DNA of 64,000 nt from an uncultured Dechloromonas sp. (GTDB lineage: Bacteria; Pseudomonadota; Gammaproteobacteria; Burkholderiales; Rhodocyclaceae). Made by a program: the position numbers and the translations under genes. The stretch is taken from assembly GCF_945957265.1 (NCBI RefSeq), contig NZ_CAMFKO010000019.1, forward strand, positions 1 to 64,000, in the 5' to 3' direction. Below the pieces are notes generated by a model. That model was not told the origin of the DNA. It saw nothing but the letters and a program-made list of their open reading frames with translations, and did not search any database. Shown in pieces: positions 35,789-44,958 of this stretch; position 1 is the stretch's first letter; the number at the start of each line of letters is the position of its first letter.

Positions 35789-37170
35789 GCCACTCCCTTC
35801 CCGAAGCCCTGATCCGTTCCCTCCAGCAACAATTCCAGCAACGATTCTCGCAAGGCGAGTCCCAGCGCCTGCAGCACGGACGCGACGAATCCGTCCATGC
35901 GCCGCAACCGCCTGACGCCGTGGTGATGGCCGAAAGCACCGACGAAGTCGCCGCCGTCGTCCGCCTGTGCGCCGAACATGGCGTGCCGGTCATTCCCTAC
36001 GGCGTCGGCAGCTCCGTCGAAGGCCACGTCCTGGCGCCGCAGGGCGGCATCTCGCTGGACCTCTCCGGCATGAACGCGGTGCTGGCCATTCACGCCGAAG
36101 ACGGCGATGCCGTGGTCCAGGCCGGCGTCACCCGCAAGCAGCTGAACGACGCGCTGAAAGGCACCGGCCTGTTCTTCCCGATCGACCCGGGCGCCGACGC
36201 CACGCTCGGCGGCATGGCGGCGACCCGCGCCTCCGGCACCAACGCCGTGCGCTACGGCACGATGAAGGACAACGTGCTGGCCACCACCGCCGTGCTCGCC
36301 GACGGCCGCGTGACGAAAACCGGCGGCCGCGCCCGCAAGTCGTCGGCCGGCTACGACCTGACCCGCCTGCTGGTCGGCTCGGAAGGCACGCTGGGCGTGA
36401 TGACCGAACTGACGGTCAAGCTCTACCCGATCCCCGAAGCCATCTCGGCCGCCGTATGCACCTTCCCGAGCATCGAGGCCGCCGTGCAGACAGTGATCCA
36501 GACCATCCAGCTCGGCGTGCCGGTGGCGCGCATCGAACTGCTCGACGCGCTGTCGCTGAAAGCCATCAACCTGTTCAGCAAGACCACGCTGGCCGAGGCA
36601 CCGACGCTGTTCTTCGAGTTCCATGGCAGCCCGGCCGGGGTCGAGGAGCAGGCGCAGACGGTGCAGGCCATTGCCGACGAACTGGGCGGCACCGATTTCG
36701 CATGGGCGACCCGCCCCGAGGACCGCAGCCGCCTGTGGCAGGCCCGCCATGACGCCTATTTCGCCTGCCTGCAACTGAAGCCGGGCTGCCGCAGCTTCCC
36801 GACCGACGTCTGCGTGCCGATCTCGCGGCTGGCCGAATGCATCGCCGAGACCCAGGCCGACATCGCGCAGGTGAGCATTCCGATTGCGCTGTTCGGCCAC
36901 GTCGGCGACGGCAACTTCCACCTGGTCGTGCTGGTCGACACCGACAACGCCAGGGAAATGGAAGAAGCCGCCTGGATCAGCCAGCGCGTCGTCGAGCGCG
37001 CCATCGCCATGGAAGGCACCTGCACCGGCGAGCACGGCATCGGCCTCGGCAAGCGCAAGTACCTGCCGCTGGAGCACGGCGAGGTGGCCGTCGATGTGAT
37101 GCGCGTCATCAAGCAGGCGCTCGACCCGCGCAACCTGCTCAACCCGGGCAAGATCCTGCCCCCGGGTTAA
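35785..37170 (+). CDS. FAD-linked D-lactate dehydrogenase/GlcD-type oxidase
   Basis: A 461-residue flavoprotein. The PCMH FAD domain (VIPYGVGSSVEGHVLAPQGG) and the FAD-oxidase C domain (FGHVGDGNFHL, GEHGIGLGKRKYL) match cytochrome-linked D-lactate dehydrogenases and GlcD. It oxidises a 2-hydroxy acid and passes electrons to the chain. The start is a GTG in the 4-base overlap GTGA with the FeeM-PilZ gene, indicating translational coupling. D-lactate is likely but other 2-hydroxy acids are possible. Confidence 0.9.
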   Translation: MSHSLPEALIRSLQQQFQQRFSQGESQRLQHGRDESVHAPQPPDAVVMAESTDEVAAVVRLCAEHGVPVIPYGVGSSVEGHVLAPQGGISLDLSGMNAVLAIHAEDGDAVVQAGVTRKQLNDALKGTGLFFPIDPGADATLGGMAATRASGTNAVRYGTMKDNVLATTAVLADGRVTKTGGRARKSSAGYDLTRLLVGSEGTLGVMTELTVKLYPIPEAISAAVCTFPSIEAAVQTVIQTIQLGVPVARIELLDALSLKAINLFSKTTLAEAPTLFFEFHGSPAGVEEQAQTVQAIADELGGTDFAWATRPEDRSRLWQARHDAYFACLQLKPGCRSFPTDVCVPISRLAECIAETQADIAQVSIPIALFGHVGDGNFHLVVLVDTDNAREMEEAAWISQRVVERAIAMEGTCTGEHGIGLGKRKYLPLEHGEVAVDVMRVIKQALDPRNLLNPGKILPPG

Positions 37171-37291
37171 CCCCGATTTGCCGGAACGTTCGCTTTCGGC
37201 CAGACTCAAATCTCCAAGGTCCGCGTCGCCACCACCCCCGGCGGCGCGGCGACGAAACCTCGCCCACAAGGCGAACAAAACGGAGACAACA

Positions 37292-40200
37292 ATGAGCAAC
37301 CTCGCTCTGCCGGCCGCGCTCGCCGCGACGCTGGACGACAAATACACCCGTACTTCCGGCCGCGTCTTCCTGACCGGCACCCAGGCCCTGATCCGCCTGC
37401 CCATGCTGCAACGGGAGCGCGACCTGGCCGCCGGCCTGAATACCGCCGGTTTCATTTCCGGCTACCGCGGCAGCCCGCTCGGCAACCTCGATCTCGGCCT
37501 GTGGAAGGCCAAGGCCCACCTCGCCGAGCACCACATCACTTTCCAGCCGGGGATCAATGAAGACCTGGCAGCGACTGCCGTGTGGGGCAGTCAGCAGGTC
37601 GGTCTGTTCCCCGGCGCCCGCTACGACGGCGTCTTCGGCCTGTGGTACGGCAAGGGGCCGGGCGTGGACCGCTGCGGCGACGTCTTCCGCCACGCCAATG
37701 CCGCCGGAACCGCGAAGCACGGCGGCGTGCTGGTCATCGCCGGCGACGACCACGCCGCCAAGTCGTCAACGCTGCCGCACCAGACCGAGCACGTCTTCAA
37801 GGCGGTGCTGATGCCGGTGCTCTACCCGGCCAACGTCCAGGAATACCTCGACTACGGCCTGCACGGCTGGGCGATGAGCCGCTATTCCGGCTGCTGGGTC
37901 GCCTTCAAGGCGCTGGCCGACACGGTCGAAACCTCGGCCTCGGTCAATATCGACGCCAACGCCGTGGACATCGTCTACCCCACCGATTTCACCCTGCCGC
38001 CGGACGGCCTCAACATCCGCTGGCCCGACCCGCCGCTGCAGCAGGAAGCCCGCCTGCTCAACCACAAGCTCTACGCCGCGCTGGCCTATTGCCGGGCCAA
38101 CAAGCTGAACCGGGTGATCATCGACTCGCCGGCCCCGCGCCTCGGCATCCTGACCGCCGGCAAGAGCTATCTCGACGTGCGCCAGGCGCTCGACGAACTG
38201 GGCATCGACGACAAGCTGGCCGCCGAGATCGGCATCCGACTGTACAAGGTCGGCATGGTCTGGCCGCTGGAGCCGGAAGGCGTCCGCCACTTCGCCGAGG
38301 GGCTGGAGGAAATCCTGGTCGTCGAGGAAAAGCGGCAGCTGCTTGAATACCAGCTCAAGGAAGAGCTCTACAACTGGCGCGAGGATGTCCGCCCCCGCGT
38401 CATCGGCAAGTTCGACGAAATCGGCGAATGGTCGGAAGGCAACTGGCTGCTGCCGGCGACCGGCGAACTGCCCGTCGCCGTCATCGCCCGCGTCATCGCC
38501 CAGCGCATCGAGCGCTTCTTCACCTCGTCGACCATCGAGGCCCGGCTGAAGCTGATCGCCGCCAAGCAGAAAGCCGCGCAGACGCCGATGGTACTGGCCG
38601 AGCGCAAGCCGCATTTCTGCTCCGGCTGCCCGCACAACACCTCGACCAAGGTGCCGGAAGGCTCGCGCGCCGTGGCCGGCATCGGCTGCCACTACATGGT
38701 GACCTGGATGGACCGCAGCACCGCCACCTACACCCACATGGGCGGAGAAGGCGTGCCCTGGGTCGGCCAGGCGCCGTTCACCAGCGAAAAGCACATCTTC
38801 GCCAACCTCGGCGACGGCACCTATTTCCACTCCGGCCTGCTCGCCATCCGCCAGTCGCTGGCCGCCAAGGTGCCGATCACCTACAAGATCCTCTACAACG
38901 ATGCCGTGGCGATGACCGGCGGCCAGCCGGTGGACGGCATCCTCAGCGTCGCCCGGATCACCCGCCAGCTGGAGGCCGAGGGCGTCGACAAGATGGTCGT
39001 CGTTACCAGCGACCCGGACAAGTACGCCGAAGTCACCGACCTCGCCCCGCATGTGCCGGTCCGCCATCGCGACGAGCTCGAAACCGTGCAGCGCGAACTG
39101 CGCGAATACCCCGGCGTCTCGGTGCTCATCTACGACCAGGTCTGCGCCACCGAAGCCCGGCGCCGCCGCAAGCGCGGCAAGATGCCACCGGTCACCCAGC
39201 GTGTCGTCATCAACGAAGCCGTCTGCGAGGGCTGCGGCGACTGCTCGGTGCAATCCAATTGCCTGTCGGTGGTGCCGGTCGAGACCGAATTCGGCACCAA
39301 GCGGCAGATCGACCAGTCGGCCTGCAACCAGGACTTTTCCTGCCTCAAGGGTTTCTGCCCGAGCTTCGTCACCGTCGAAGGCGCCAAGCCGCGCAAGAGC
39401 AGTGCCGCAGTCGACGACGCGGACTGGCCCATCCTGCCCGCGCCGCAGCTGCCGGCCACCGCCCAGCCGTACAACCTGATCATCACCGGCGTCGGCGGCA
39501 TGGGCGTCATCACCCTCGGCGCCCTGGTCGGCATGGCCGCCCACCTCGACGGCAAGGGCATCTCGACGCTGGACATGACCGGCCTGGCGCAGAAATACGG
39601 CGCCGTCTTCTCGCACCTGCGCATCGCCGACCGGCCGGAGGACATCCACGCCGCCCGCATCGCCACCGGCGAGGCGCATGCCATCCTCGGCGGCGACCTG
39701 GTGGTCAGCGCCAGTACCGAAGCGCTGTCCAAGATGCTCGAAGGGCGGACCCGGGCGGTGGTCAGCTGCACCGACACGCCGACCGCCGACTTCACCCGCA
39801 ACCGTGACTGGCATTTCCCGCTCGCCGGCCTGCAGCGCCAGCTGACCGACACGCTCGGCGCCGACCACGTCCGCTTCATCGACGCCCAGCACCTGGCCAC
39901 CCGGCTGATGGGCGACGCCCTCTACGCCAACATGCTGCTCCTCGGCCACGCCTGGCAGATGGGCCTGGTGCCCGTATCGGCCGGCGCGCTCGACCAGGCC
40001 ATCGAGCTGAACGGCGCCGCCGTCGAAGCCAACCGCCAGGCATTCGCCTGGGGCCGGCGGGTCGCGCTGTTCCCGGACAAGGTGGCCGCCATTGCCGGCC
40101 CGCTCGAAGGCAAGCCGGCACCCCGGCTTTCCCTCGGCGAGCTGATCGAACACCGCGCCAGCCACCTGACGGCCTACCAGGATGCCCGCCTGGCCGAGCG

Positions 40201-40735
40201 CTACCGGCAACGCGTGGATGCCGTCCGGCGGCTGGGCGACGACGCCCTGAGCGTCATTGTCGCCACCCAGTACGCCCGCTTGCTGGCTCCCAAGGACGAG
40301 TACGAGGTCGCCCGCCTGTTTGTCGAAGGCGACTTCATGACCCGCCTGGCCGAACAGTTTTCCGGCAACCCGCAACTCAGCTTCCATCTGGCCCCGCCCT
40401 TCCTGGCCAAGACCGGGCCCGACGGCCGGCCGCAGAAGATTCGTTTCGGCCGCCGGCTGCTGCCGGTACTCAAGCTGCTGGCCAGGTGGCGCTCGCTGCG
40501 CGGCAGCTGGCTCGACCCCTTCCGCTTCGGCCCGGAAAAGACCATCGACCGGAACCTGCTGGCGGCTTATGAAGCGGACCTCGACCTGATCCTGGCCTCC
40601 TCCGGCCAGCCTGCCGCGGCGGCAACGCTCGCCGACTGGCCCGCCGAGGTTCGTGGCTACGGCCCCGTCCGCCAGGCGGCGGCGGAGAAGGCCGAAGCCC
40701 GCAGGGACAAGGCACGAAAGGCCCTGATGACATAA
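37292..40735 (+). CDS. Indolepyruvate ferredoxin oxidoreductase, fused alpha-beta type
   Basis: An 1147-residue 2-oxoacid oxidoreductase. The N-terminal part holds the pyrimidine-binding domain, and the TPP region at about 430-620 has GDGTYFHSGLLAI and YNDAVAMTGGQ. Iron-sulfur cysteines CEGCGDC and CLKGFCPSF follow at 640-690. The gamma-type domain begins near 720 with ITGVGGMGVITLG. It converts aryl-pyruvates from aromatic amino acids to aryl-acetyl-CoA, fitting the Liv uptake genes nearby. The start MSNLALP follows CGGAGAC. Confidence 0.93.
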   Translation: MSNLALPAALAATLDDKYTRTSGRVFLTGTQALIRLPMLQRERDLAAGLNTAGFISGYRGSPLGNLDLGLWKAKAHLAEHHITFQPGINEDLAATAVWGSQQVGLFPGARYDGVFGLWYGKGPGVDRCGDVFRHANAAGTAKHGGVLVIAGDDHAAKSSTLPHQTEHVFKAVLMPVLYPANVQEYLDYGLHGWAMSRYSGCWVAFKALADTVETSASVNIDANAVDIVYPTDFTLPPDGLNIRWPDPPLQQEARLLNHKLYAALAYCRANKLNRVIIDSPAPRLGILTAGKSYLDVRQALDELGIDDKLAAEIGIRLYKVGMVWPLEPEGVRHFAEGLEEILVVEEKRQLLEYQLKEELYNWREDVRPRVIGKFDEIGEWSEGNWLLPATGELPVAVIARVIAQRIERFFTSSTIEARLKLIAAKQKAAQTPMVLAERKPHFCSGCPHNTSTKVPEGSRAVAGIGCHYMVTWMDRSTATYTHMGGEGVPWVGQAPFTSEKHIFANLGDGTYFHSGLLAIRQSLAAKVPITYKILYNDAVAMTGGQPVDGILSVARITRQLEAEGVDKMVVVTSDPDKYAEVTDLAPHVPVRHRDELETVQRELREYPGVSVLIYDQVCATEARRRRKRGKMPPVTQRVVINEAVCEGCGDCSVQSNCLSVVPVETEFGTKRQIDQSACNQDFSCLKGFCPSFVTVEGAKPRKSSAAVDDADWPILPAPQLPATAQPYNLIITGVGGMGVITLGALVGMAAHLDGKGISTLDMTGLAQKYGAVFSHLRIADRPEDIHAARIATGEAHAILGGDLVVSASTEALSKMLEGRTRAVVSCTDTPTADFTRNRDWHFPLAGLQRQLTDTLGADHVRFIDAQHLATRLMGDALYANMLLLGHAWQMGLVPVSAGALDQAIELNGAAVEANRQAFAWGRRVALFPDKVAAIAGPLEGKPAPRLSLGELIEHRASHLTAYQDARLAERYRQRVDAVRRLGDDALSVIVATQYARLLAPKDEYEVARLFVEGDFMTRLAEQFSGNPQLSFHLAPPFLAKTGPDGRPQKIRFGRRLLPVLKLLARWRSLRGSWLDPFRFGPEKTIDRNLLAAYEADLDLILASSGQPAAAATLADWPAEVRGYGPVRQAAAEKAEARRDKARKALMT

Positions 40736-40744
40736 AATCGCAGG

Positions 40745-41494
40745 ATGTCATCTCCCCCGCTTCGCCAACTGGCACTGCAAGGCGCCGCCGCCATCCTGAT
40801 CCTCTCCCTGGCCTGGCCCTATTACGGCCTGCGGGGAGAGGCCATGCCCTGGCTGGAAACGAGCCTGGCCATCGGCGCCGCCGCCCTGCTCTTCGCCACC
40901 TTGTCGCGCCAGCCGTGGTGGTGGCGGGTCATCCACGGCGGCTTCATGCCGCTGGTCTGGTTCACCCACACCCTGGCCATCGACCCCGGCTGGTTCCTGC
41001 TCGCCGCCATCCTGCTGTTGCTCGTTTATCGCGGCGCGCTGACCGGCCAGGTGCCGCTCTACCTGTCCAACAAGCAAACGGTGCAAGCCCTGGCCGACCT
41101 GCTGGCCGAACGCGGCGACAGCCGCTTCCTCGACCTCGGCGCCGGTGTCGGCAGCACCACCGTCCCGCTCGCCGACGCGCTCCCGGAAAGCCACTTCACC
41201 GGCGTCGAGAACGCCCCGCTGACCTGGCTGGCCGGACGCCTCCTCAGCGTCGGCCGCCCGAACCTCGCCTGGCGCTGGGATGACCTGTGGCAAGCCCGGC
41301 TCGGCGATTACGACGTGGTCTATGCCTTCCTCTCCCCGGCCCCCATGCCGCGCCTCTGGGAAAAAGTGCAGGCCGAGATGAAGCCGGGCAGCCTGTTCAT
41401 CAGCAACAGCTTTCCGGTCCCCGGCGCCACGCCGGACCGCGTGATCGAGGTGGCCTGCTCGCCGGCCCGCCCCCTCTACTGCTACCAGCGCTAG
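40745..41494 (+). CDS. Membrane-anchored class I SAM methyltransferase
   Basis: A 249-residue protein with three or four membrane segments in its first 110 residues, then a Rossmann methyltransferase domain whose SAM motif is FLDLGAGVGSTTVPLADAL. The acceptor is not recognisable. It follows the oxidoreductase by 9 bases and precedes the kinase by 6, so all are probably one transcript. Confidence 0.8.
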   Translation: MSSPPLRQLALQGAAAILILSLAWPYYGLRGEAMPWLETSLAIGAAALLFATLSRQPWWWRVIHGGFMPLVWFTHTLAIDPGWFLLAAILLLLVYRGALTGQVPLYLSNKQTVQALADLLAERGDSRFLDLGAGVGSTTVPLADALPESHFTGVENAPLTWLAGRLLSVGRPNLAWRWDDLWQARLGDYDVVYAFLSPAPMPRLWEKVQAEMKPGSLFISNSFPVPGATPDRVIEVACSPARPLYCYQR

Positions 41495-41500
41495 CCGGGC

Positions 41501-43609
41501 ATGACCAAGCGCAAGCCAGAAACCCTCGCCCTGAGCATTTCGCTGGTCGGCACGCTGATCGTGCTGCTGCTGTTCCTGGCCGACCTCGTCGTCGCCCGCC
41601 ACCGCGACCAGGAAGCCGGCGAGCGCCGGCTGCAGCACTTCAGCCTGATGATGGCCGAACACACCGCCCGGACCTTCGAGGCGGTCGACGTCCTGTTGCG
41701 CGAAACGGCGACCGACCTGTCGCACGGCCGCCGCAACTGGCGCGACTGGGATGCCAGCAAGGGCTGGGAATACATTGCCCAGCGCCACTCGCGGGCGATG
41801 CCGCAATTGCGCGACCTGATCATCTTCGACGAAAAAGGCAACCAGCGTTTCATTTCGACCTATTTCCCGGCCCCCCAGATCAACGTTCGCGACCGCCCCT
41901 ACTTCGCCGCGCTGGAGAGCGGCGCCGAAGGCGCGACCTACGGGCCTTACATCGGGCGCAACTCGGCGCGCTACACCTACGGCATTGCCCGCCGCGTCAC
42001 CGGCGACAACGGCCTGTTCAGCGGTGCCGTGTTTGGCGCCATCGAGCCGGCCTACCTGCAGGATTTCTGCTGGTCCAACCGGCTCTCCGACGATTTCGAG
42101 TCGGTCCTCATCAACGCCAGGGGCGAAATCGCCGCCTCCTGCCGGCCGACCGACCTCAGTCGCCAATCGCCCATCCTCGGCGCCAAGGCCGAATCCGTGC
42201 TTTTCGCCGGAAAACTGAAGGGCCAGCTTGCCGAGTTCGGCCTGAATCGCCACAACGGCCTGCTGGTTTCGCTGGCCACCGTGCCCGGCTTTCCCGATCT
42301 CCGCATCCTGACCGCCATCCCCGAGAGCACCGTGCTCGCCAGCTGGCACAATCGCCTGTTCGAACTGGGCACCATCGCCACGCTGGTGATCATTGTCCTG
42401 CTCGTCAGCTCCATTCTGGCCCGCCGCCAGTTCCGCGAGATGGCGAGGATGACCGCCGAACTGGCGGCCAGCCACGAGCACCTGGAAGAGCGCATCCAGG
42501 AAGCGACGCTCGAGCTGGCCGGGCAAAAAGACGCCGCCGAGCGCGCCAACACGGCCAAGAGCCGTTTCCTCGCGGCGGCGAGCCATGACTTGCGGCAACC
42601 CCTGCATGCCCTGTCCCTGTTTGCCGCCGACCTGCAGCGCCAGGTCCGCAGCACCAACCCGCAAGAACTGCCCCGCCTGGCCGAACAGATATCCGCCTCG
42701 ACCGCGCTCCTCGGCGAACTGCTCGATTCGCTGCTCGACATCTCGCGCCTGGACGTGGCCGGCATCAAGCCGGAGCCGCGCCCGGCGCCGCTGCAACCGA
42801 TCTTTCAACGGCTCGCCGATGCCTTCCGCCGGGCCGCTGCCGATCGCAACATGACCCTGCGCATCCGCCCATCCCGGCTCTGGGTCGAAACCGACCCGGT
42901 GATGCTCGAACGGATGATCGCCAACCTGCTCTCGAACGCGCTGCGCTATACCCCGCCGGGCGGCTGCGTGCTGCTCGCGGCGCGGCGCCGGGGCAACAAG
43001 GTCGCCCTCGAAGTCAGGGACAACGGCATCGGGATTGCGGCCGAACACCAGGCCGCCATCTTTGCCGAGTTCTACCAGGTCGGCAACGCCGCCCGGGAGC
43101 AGAACAAGGGACTCGGCCTGGGATTGTCCATCGTCGACCGGCTGTCCAAGGCGCTCGATATCGAGGTCAAGCTGAAGTCGCGCACCGGCGAGGGAACCTG
43201 CTTCACCCTCTACGCCGACGCTTGCCGGCCGGTCGCCACGCAGCCGGCGGCGACCCGGAAAATCGCGCCGGTCGAAAAGGTCGATTGCATCGGCGGCTCG
43301 CCCGAACTGCAGAATTGCGCCGAACTCGCGGGACGCTGGGAATACGAGGTGCGCATGCTGCCAAGCGGCGATACCGGCCAGGCATCGCAACGCGCCGTGG
43401 TCATCGCCGACCTGGCGGCAGTGGCCGCCCTCTGCCCCGGCGGTCGCGCCCCCGGGATGCCGCTCATCGTGCTGCTCGGCGAGCAGCCGGCGGAATCGCC
43501 GCCGGAGCTGCCCAGCGGCGTGCACACGCTACCGACGCCGGTACGCCCCGCCAAGCTGCGGGCGCTGATCGGCCAGCTTCAGAAAACGCTCTCGAAATCG
43601 ATGCCGTAG
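41501..43609 (+). CDS. Sensor histidine kinase with degenerate receiver domain
   Basis: A 702-residue membrane kinase. TM1 at about 10-32, a periplasmic Cache-type sensor to about 285, TM2 near 290-310, and a coiled coil (ERIQEATLELAG) lead to the HisKA box AASHDLRQPLHAL (His362), N box NLLSNALRYTPPGG, and G boxes DNGIGIA and GLGLGLSIV. Residues about 595-702 have receiver-like order, but the conserved lysine before Pro is Thr (LPTPVRPAKLR), so it is probably a pseudo-receiver. Its 3' end overlaps the convergent response-regulator gene by 31 bases. Confidence 0.88.
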   Translation: MTKRKPETLALSISLVGTLIVLLLFLADLVVARHRDQEAGERRLQHFSLMMAEHTARTFEAVDVLLRETATDLSHGRRNWRDWDASKGWEYIAQRHSRAMPQLRDLIIFDEKGNQRFISTYFPAPQINVRDRPYFAALESGAEGATYGPYIGRNSARYTYGIARRVTGDNGLFSGAVFGAIEPAYLQDFCWSNRLSDDFESVLINARGEIAASCRPTDLSRQSPILGAKAESVLFAGKLKGQLAEFGLNRHNGLLVSLATVPGFPDLRILTAIPESTVLASWHNRLFELGTIATLVIIVLLVSSILARRQFREMARMTAELAASHEHLEERIQEATLELAGQKDAAERANTAKSRFLAAASHDLRQPLHALSLFAADLQRQVRSTNPQELPRLAEQISASTALLGELLDSLLDISRLDVAGIKPEPRPAPLQPIFQRLADAFRRAAADRNMTLRIRPSRLWVETDPVMLERMIANLLSNALRYTPPGGCVLLAARRRGNKVALEVRDNGIGIAAEHQAAIFAEFYQVGNAAREQNKGLGLGLSIVDRLSKALDIEVKLKSRTGEGTCFTLYADACRPVATQPAATRKIAPVEKVDCIGGSPELQNCAELAGRWEYEVRMLPSGDTGQASQRAVVIADLAAVAALCPGGRAPGMPLIVLLGEQPAESPPELPSGVHTLPTPVRPAKLRALIGQLQKTLSKSMP

Positions 43610-44244
43610 CGGGCCACGGCGACCAGCGCCTGGGTCCGGCTGCTGACGTCGAGCGTCTTGAAGACGGCGGTCGCGTGAATCTTGACCGTACCCTCCGACA
43701 AACCCAGCTGATCCGCGATTTCGCGGTTGGACAGGCCGCGCACCATCAAGGCCAGCACTTGGGCCTGGCGGTCGGTCAGCCCCACCTCGTCCGGACGCAC
43801 GCCCTTCTTGACCGGCGGGATCGGCGTTTCGGCATCCAGGGTCGGCCCCGCCGACTGCCCGGTGGGACGGAAGATGTTGCCATCCAGCACTTCGCGGACC
43901 GCCGAAAGCAGGGCTTCACCGGAAAAGGCCTTGGGAATGAAGCCTGAGGCACCGAGATTGAGGACGCGGGTAATGGTCGGCACATCGTCGAAGGCCGAAA
44001 CCACGGCGACCGGCATGGCGGGGTAGCGGCGGCGCAGGATGTCCAGCCCGGCAAAACCGTCGATGCCTGGCAGCGCCAGGTCGAGCAGAACCAGGTCGAA
44101 TTCGCCCGCCGTATCGAGCACATTGAGCGCCGATTCGAAATCCGGACTCTCCAGAACCGTCACCCCGGGCTCCATCTGCCCGAGCAGGCGAACCAGGCCT
44201 TCGCGAACCAGTGCGTGATCCTCAACCACCAACAGCTTCAACAT
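43579..44244 (-). CDS. LuxR/NarL-family response regulator
   Basis: A 221-residue regulator. The receiver domain has the acidic pair ED at 8-9, phospho-acceptor Asp55 (LVLLDLALPG) and Lys in GFIPKAF. The C-terminal LuxR-type HTH has LTDRQAQVLALMVRGLSNREIADQLGLS. The start MLKLL follows a run of G at good spacing; an earlier in-frame ATG lacks a site. It converges on the kinase gene, sharing 31 bases, and is its likely partner. Confidence 0.92.
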   Translation of the reverse strand: MLKLLVVEDHALVREGLVRLLGQMEPGVTVLESPDFESALNVLDTAGEFDLVLLDLALPGIDGFAGLDILRRRYPAMPVAVVSAFDDVPTITRVLNLGASGFIPKAFSGEALLSAVREVLDGNIFRPTGQSAGPTLDAETPIPPVKKGVRPDEVGLTDRQAQVLALMVRGLSNREIADQLGLSEGTVKIHATAVFKTLDVSSRTQALVAVARYGIDFESVF

Positions 44245-44412
44245 ACCCCCCCCCTTTCTATCAGCACACCAATTTATCATTTTCGCATACACCGCGCGCT
44301 AAATCACGGCTTGCGCCCGACTTTACCCTGCTCCCGGCCGGAAGCGCATCAATATCACCCAAACGCTGCACTCCGGGTTTAAGATGGAAGTCCAAAAAGA
44401 ACGGAGACCGAC

Positions 44413-44907
44413 ATGGCTGACGATCAAGTGCACGACCCGCTCAACTTCATGCGCAACATGTGGGGCAACATGGGATTCTCGCTGCCCGGCATGGTGGCGC
44501 CGACTTTCGATGTCGACGAACTGGACAAGCGCATCAAGGACATGAAGGCCGTGGAGGGCTGGCTGCGCATGAACCTATCGATGTTGCAGATGACCATCCA
44601 GGGCCTCGAAATGCAGCGCACGACCGTCGGCGCGGTGCAGGCCATGGGCAAGATGGCTTCCGATGCCGCGAAATCGCTGGCCCCCGACGCGCCGCAACCG
44701 CCCCCCGCCGCCCCGTCCCACTTCTTCCAGGGCGTCGCCGACCCGGCGCACAGTGCGCTTTCCGATGCCGCCATGTGGCCCTGGCAGATGATGCAGCAGA
44801 TGCGCGAGCAAATGCAGCAGCACGCCGAAGCGGCGGCACAGGCGGCGACAGCCGCCACCGCCGAGGCGGCTGCCGGCAAACCGAAAACCTCGCGCAGCAA
44901 GAAGTAA
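44413..44907 (+). CDS. phaM: PHA granule regulatory protein PhaM
   Basis: A 164-residue protein with DVDELDKRIKDMKAVEGWLRMNLSMLQMTIQGLE, the PhaM core described in Ralstonia, where it binds PHA synthase and DNA and distributes granules at division. An Ala-rich tail ends in KPKTSRSKK, the DNA-binding basic tail. The ATG follows GGAGACCGAC. It implies polyhydroxyalkanoate storage in this organism, though phaCAB are not in the window. Confidence 0.9.
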   Translation: MADDQVHDPLNFMRNMWGNMGFSLPGMVAPTFDVDELDKRIKDMKAVEGWLRMNLSMLQMTIQGLEMQRTTVGAVQAMGKMASDAAKSLAPDAPQPPPAAPSHFFQGVADPAHSALSDAAMWPWQMMQQMREQMQQHAEAAAQAATAATAEAAAGKPKTSRSKK

Positions 44908-44922
44908 GCGGCAATCCGGCCT

Positions 44923-44943
44923 GGCCGGCGCCTGGCGCCGGCC
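44923..44943. terminator. GC-rich hairpin between phaM and the permease gene
   Basis: GGCCGGCGCC-T-GGCGCCGGCC, a perfect 10-1-10 inverted repeat in the short gap between two convergent genes. No T run follows, so termination is only suggested by position. Confidence 0.5.
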
Positions 44944-44958
44944 TTAGCGCATCTGGCC

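Noticed and set aside
37766-40387. An 873-codon minus-strand frame
   Set aside because: Antisense of the indolepyruvate oxidoreductase gene. Such long shadow frames are expected in GC-rich coding DNA; the protein lacks any motif.
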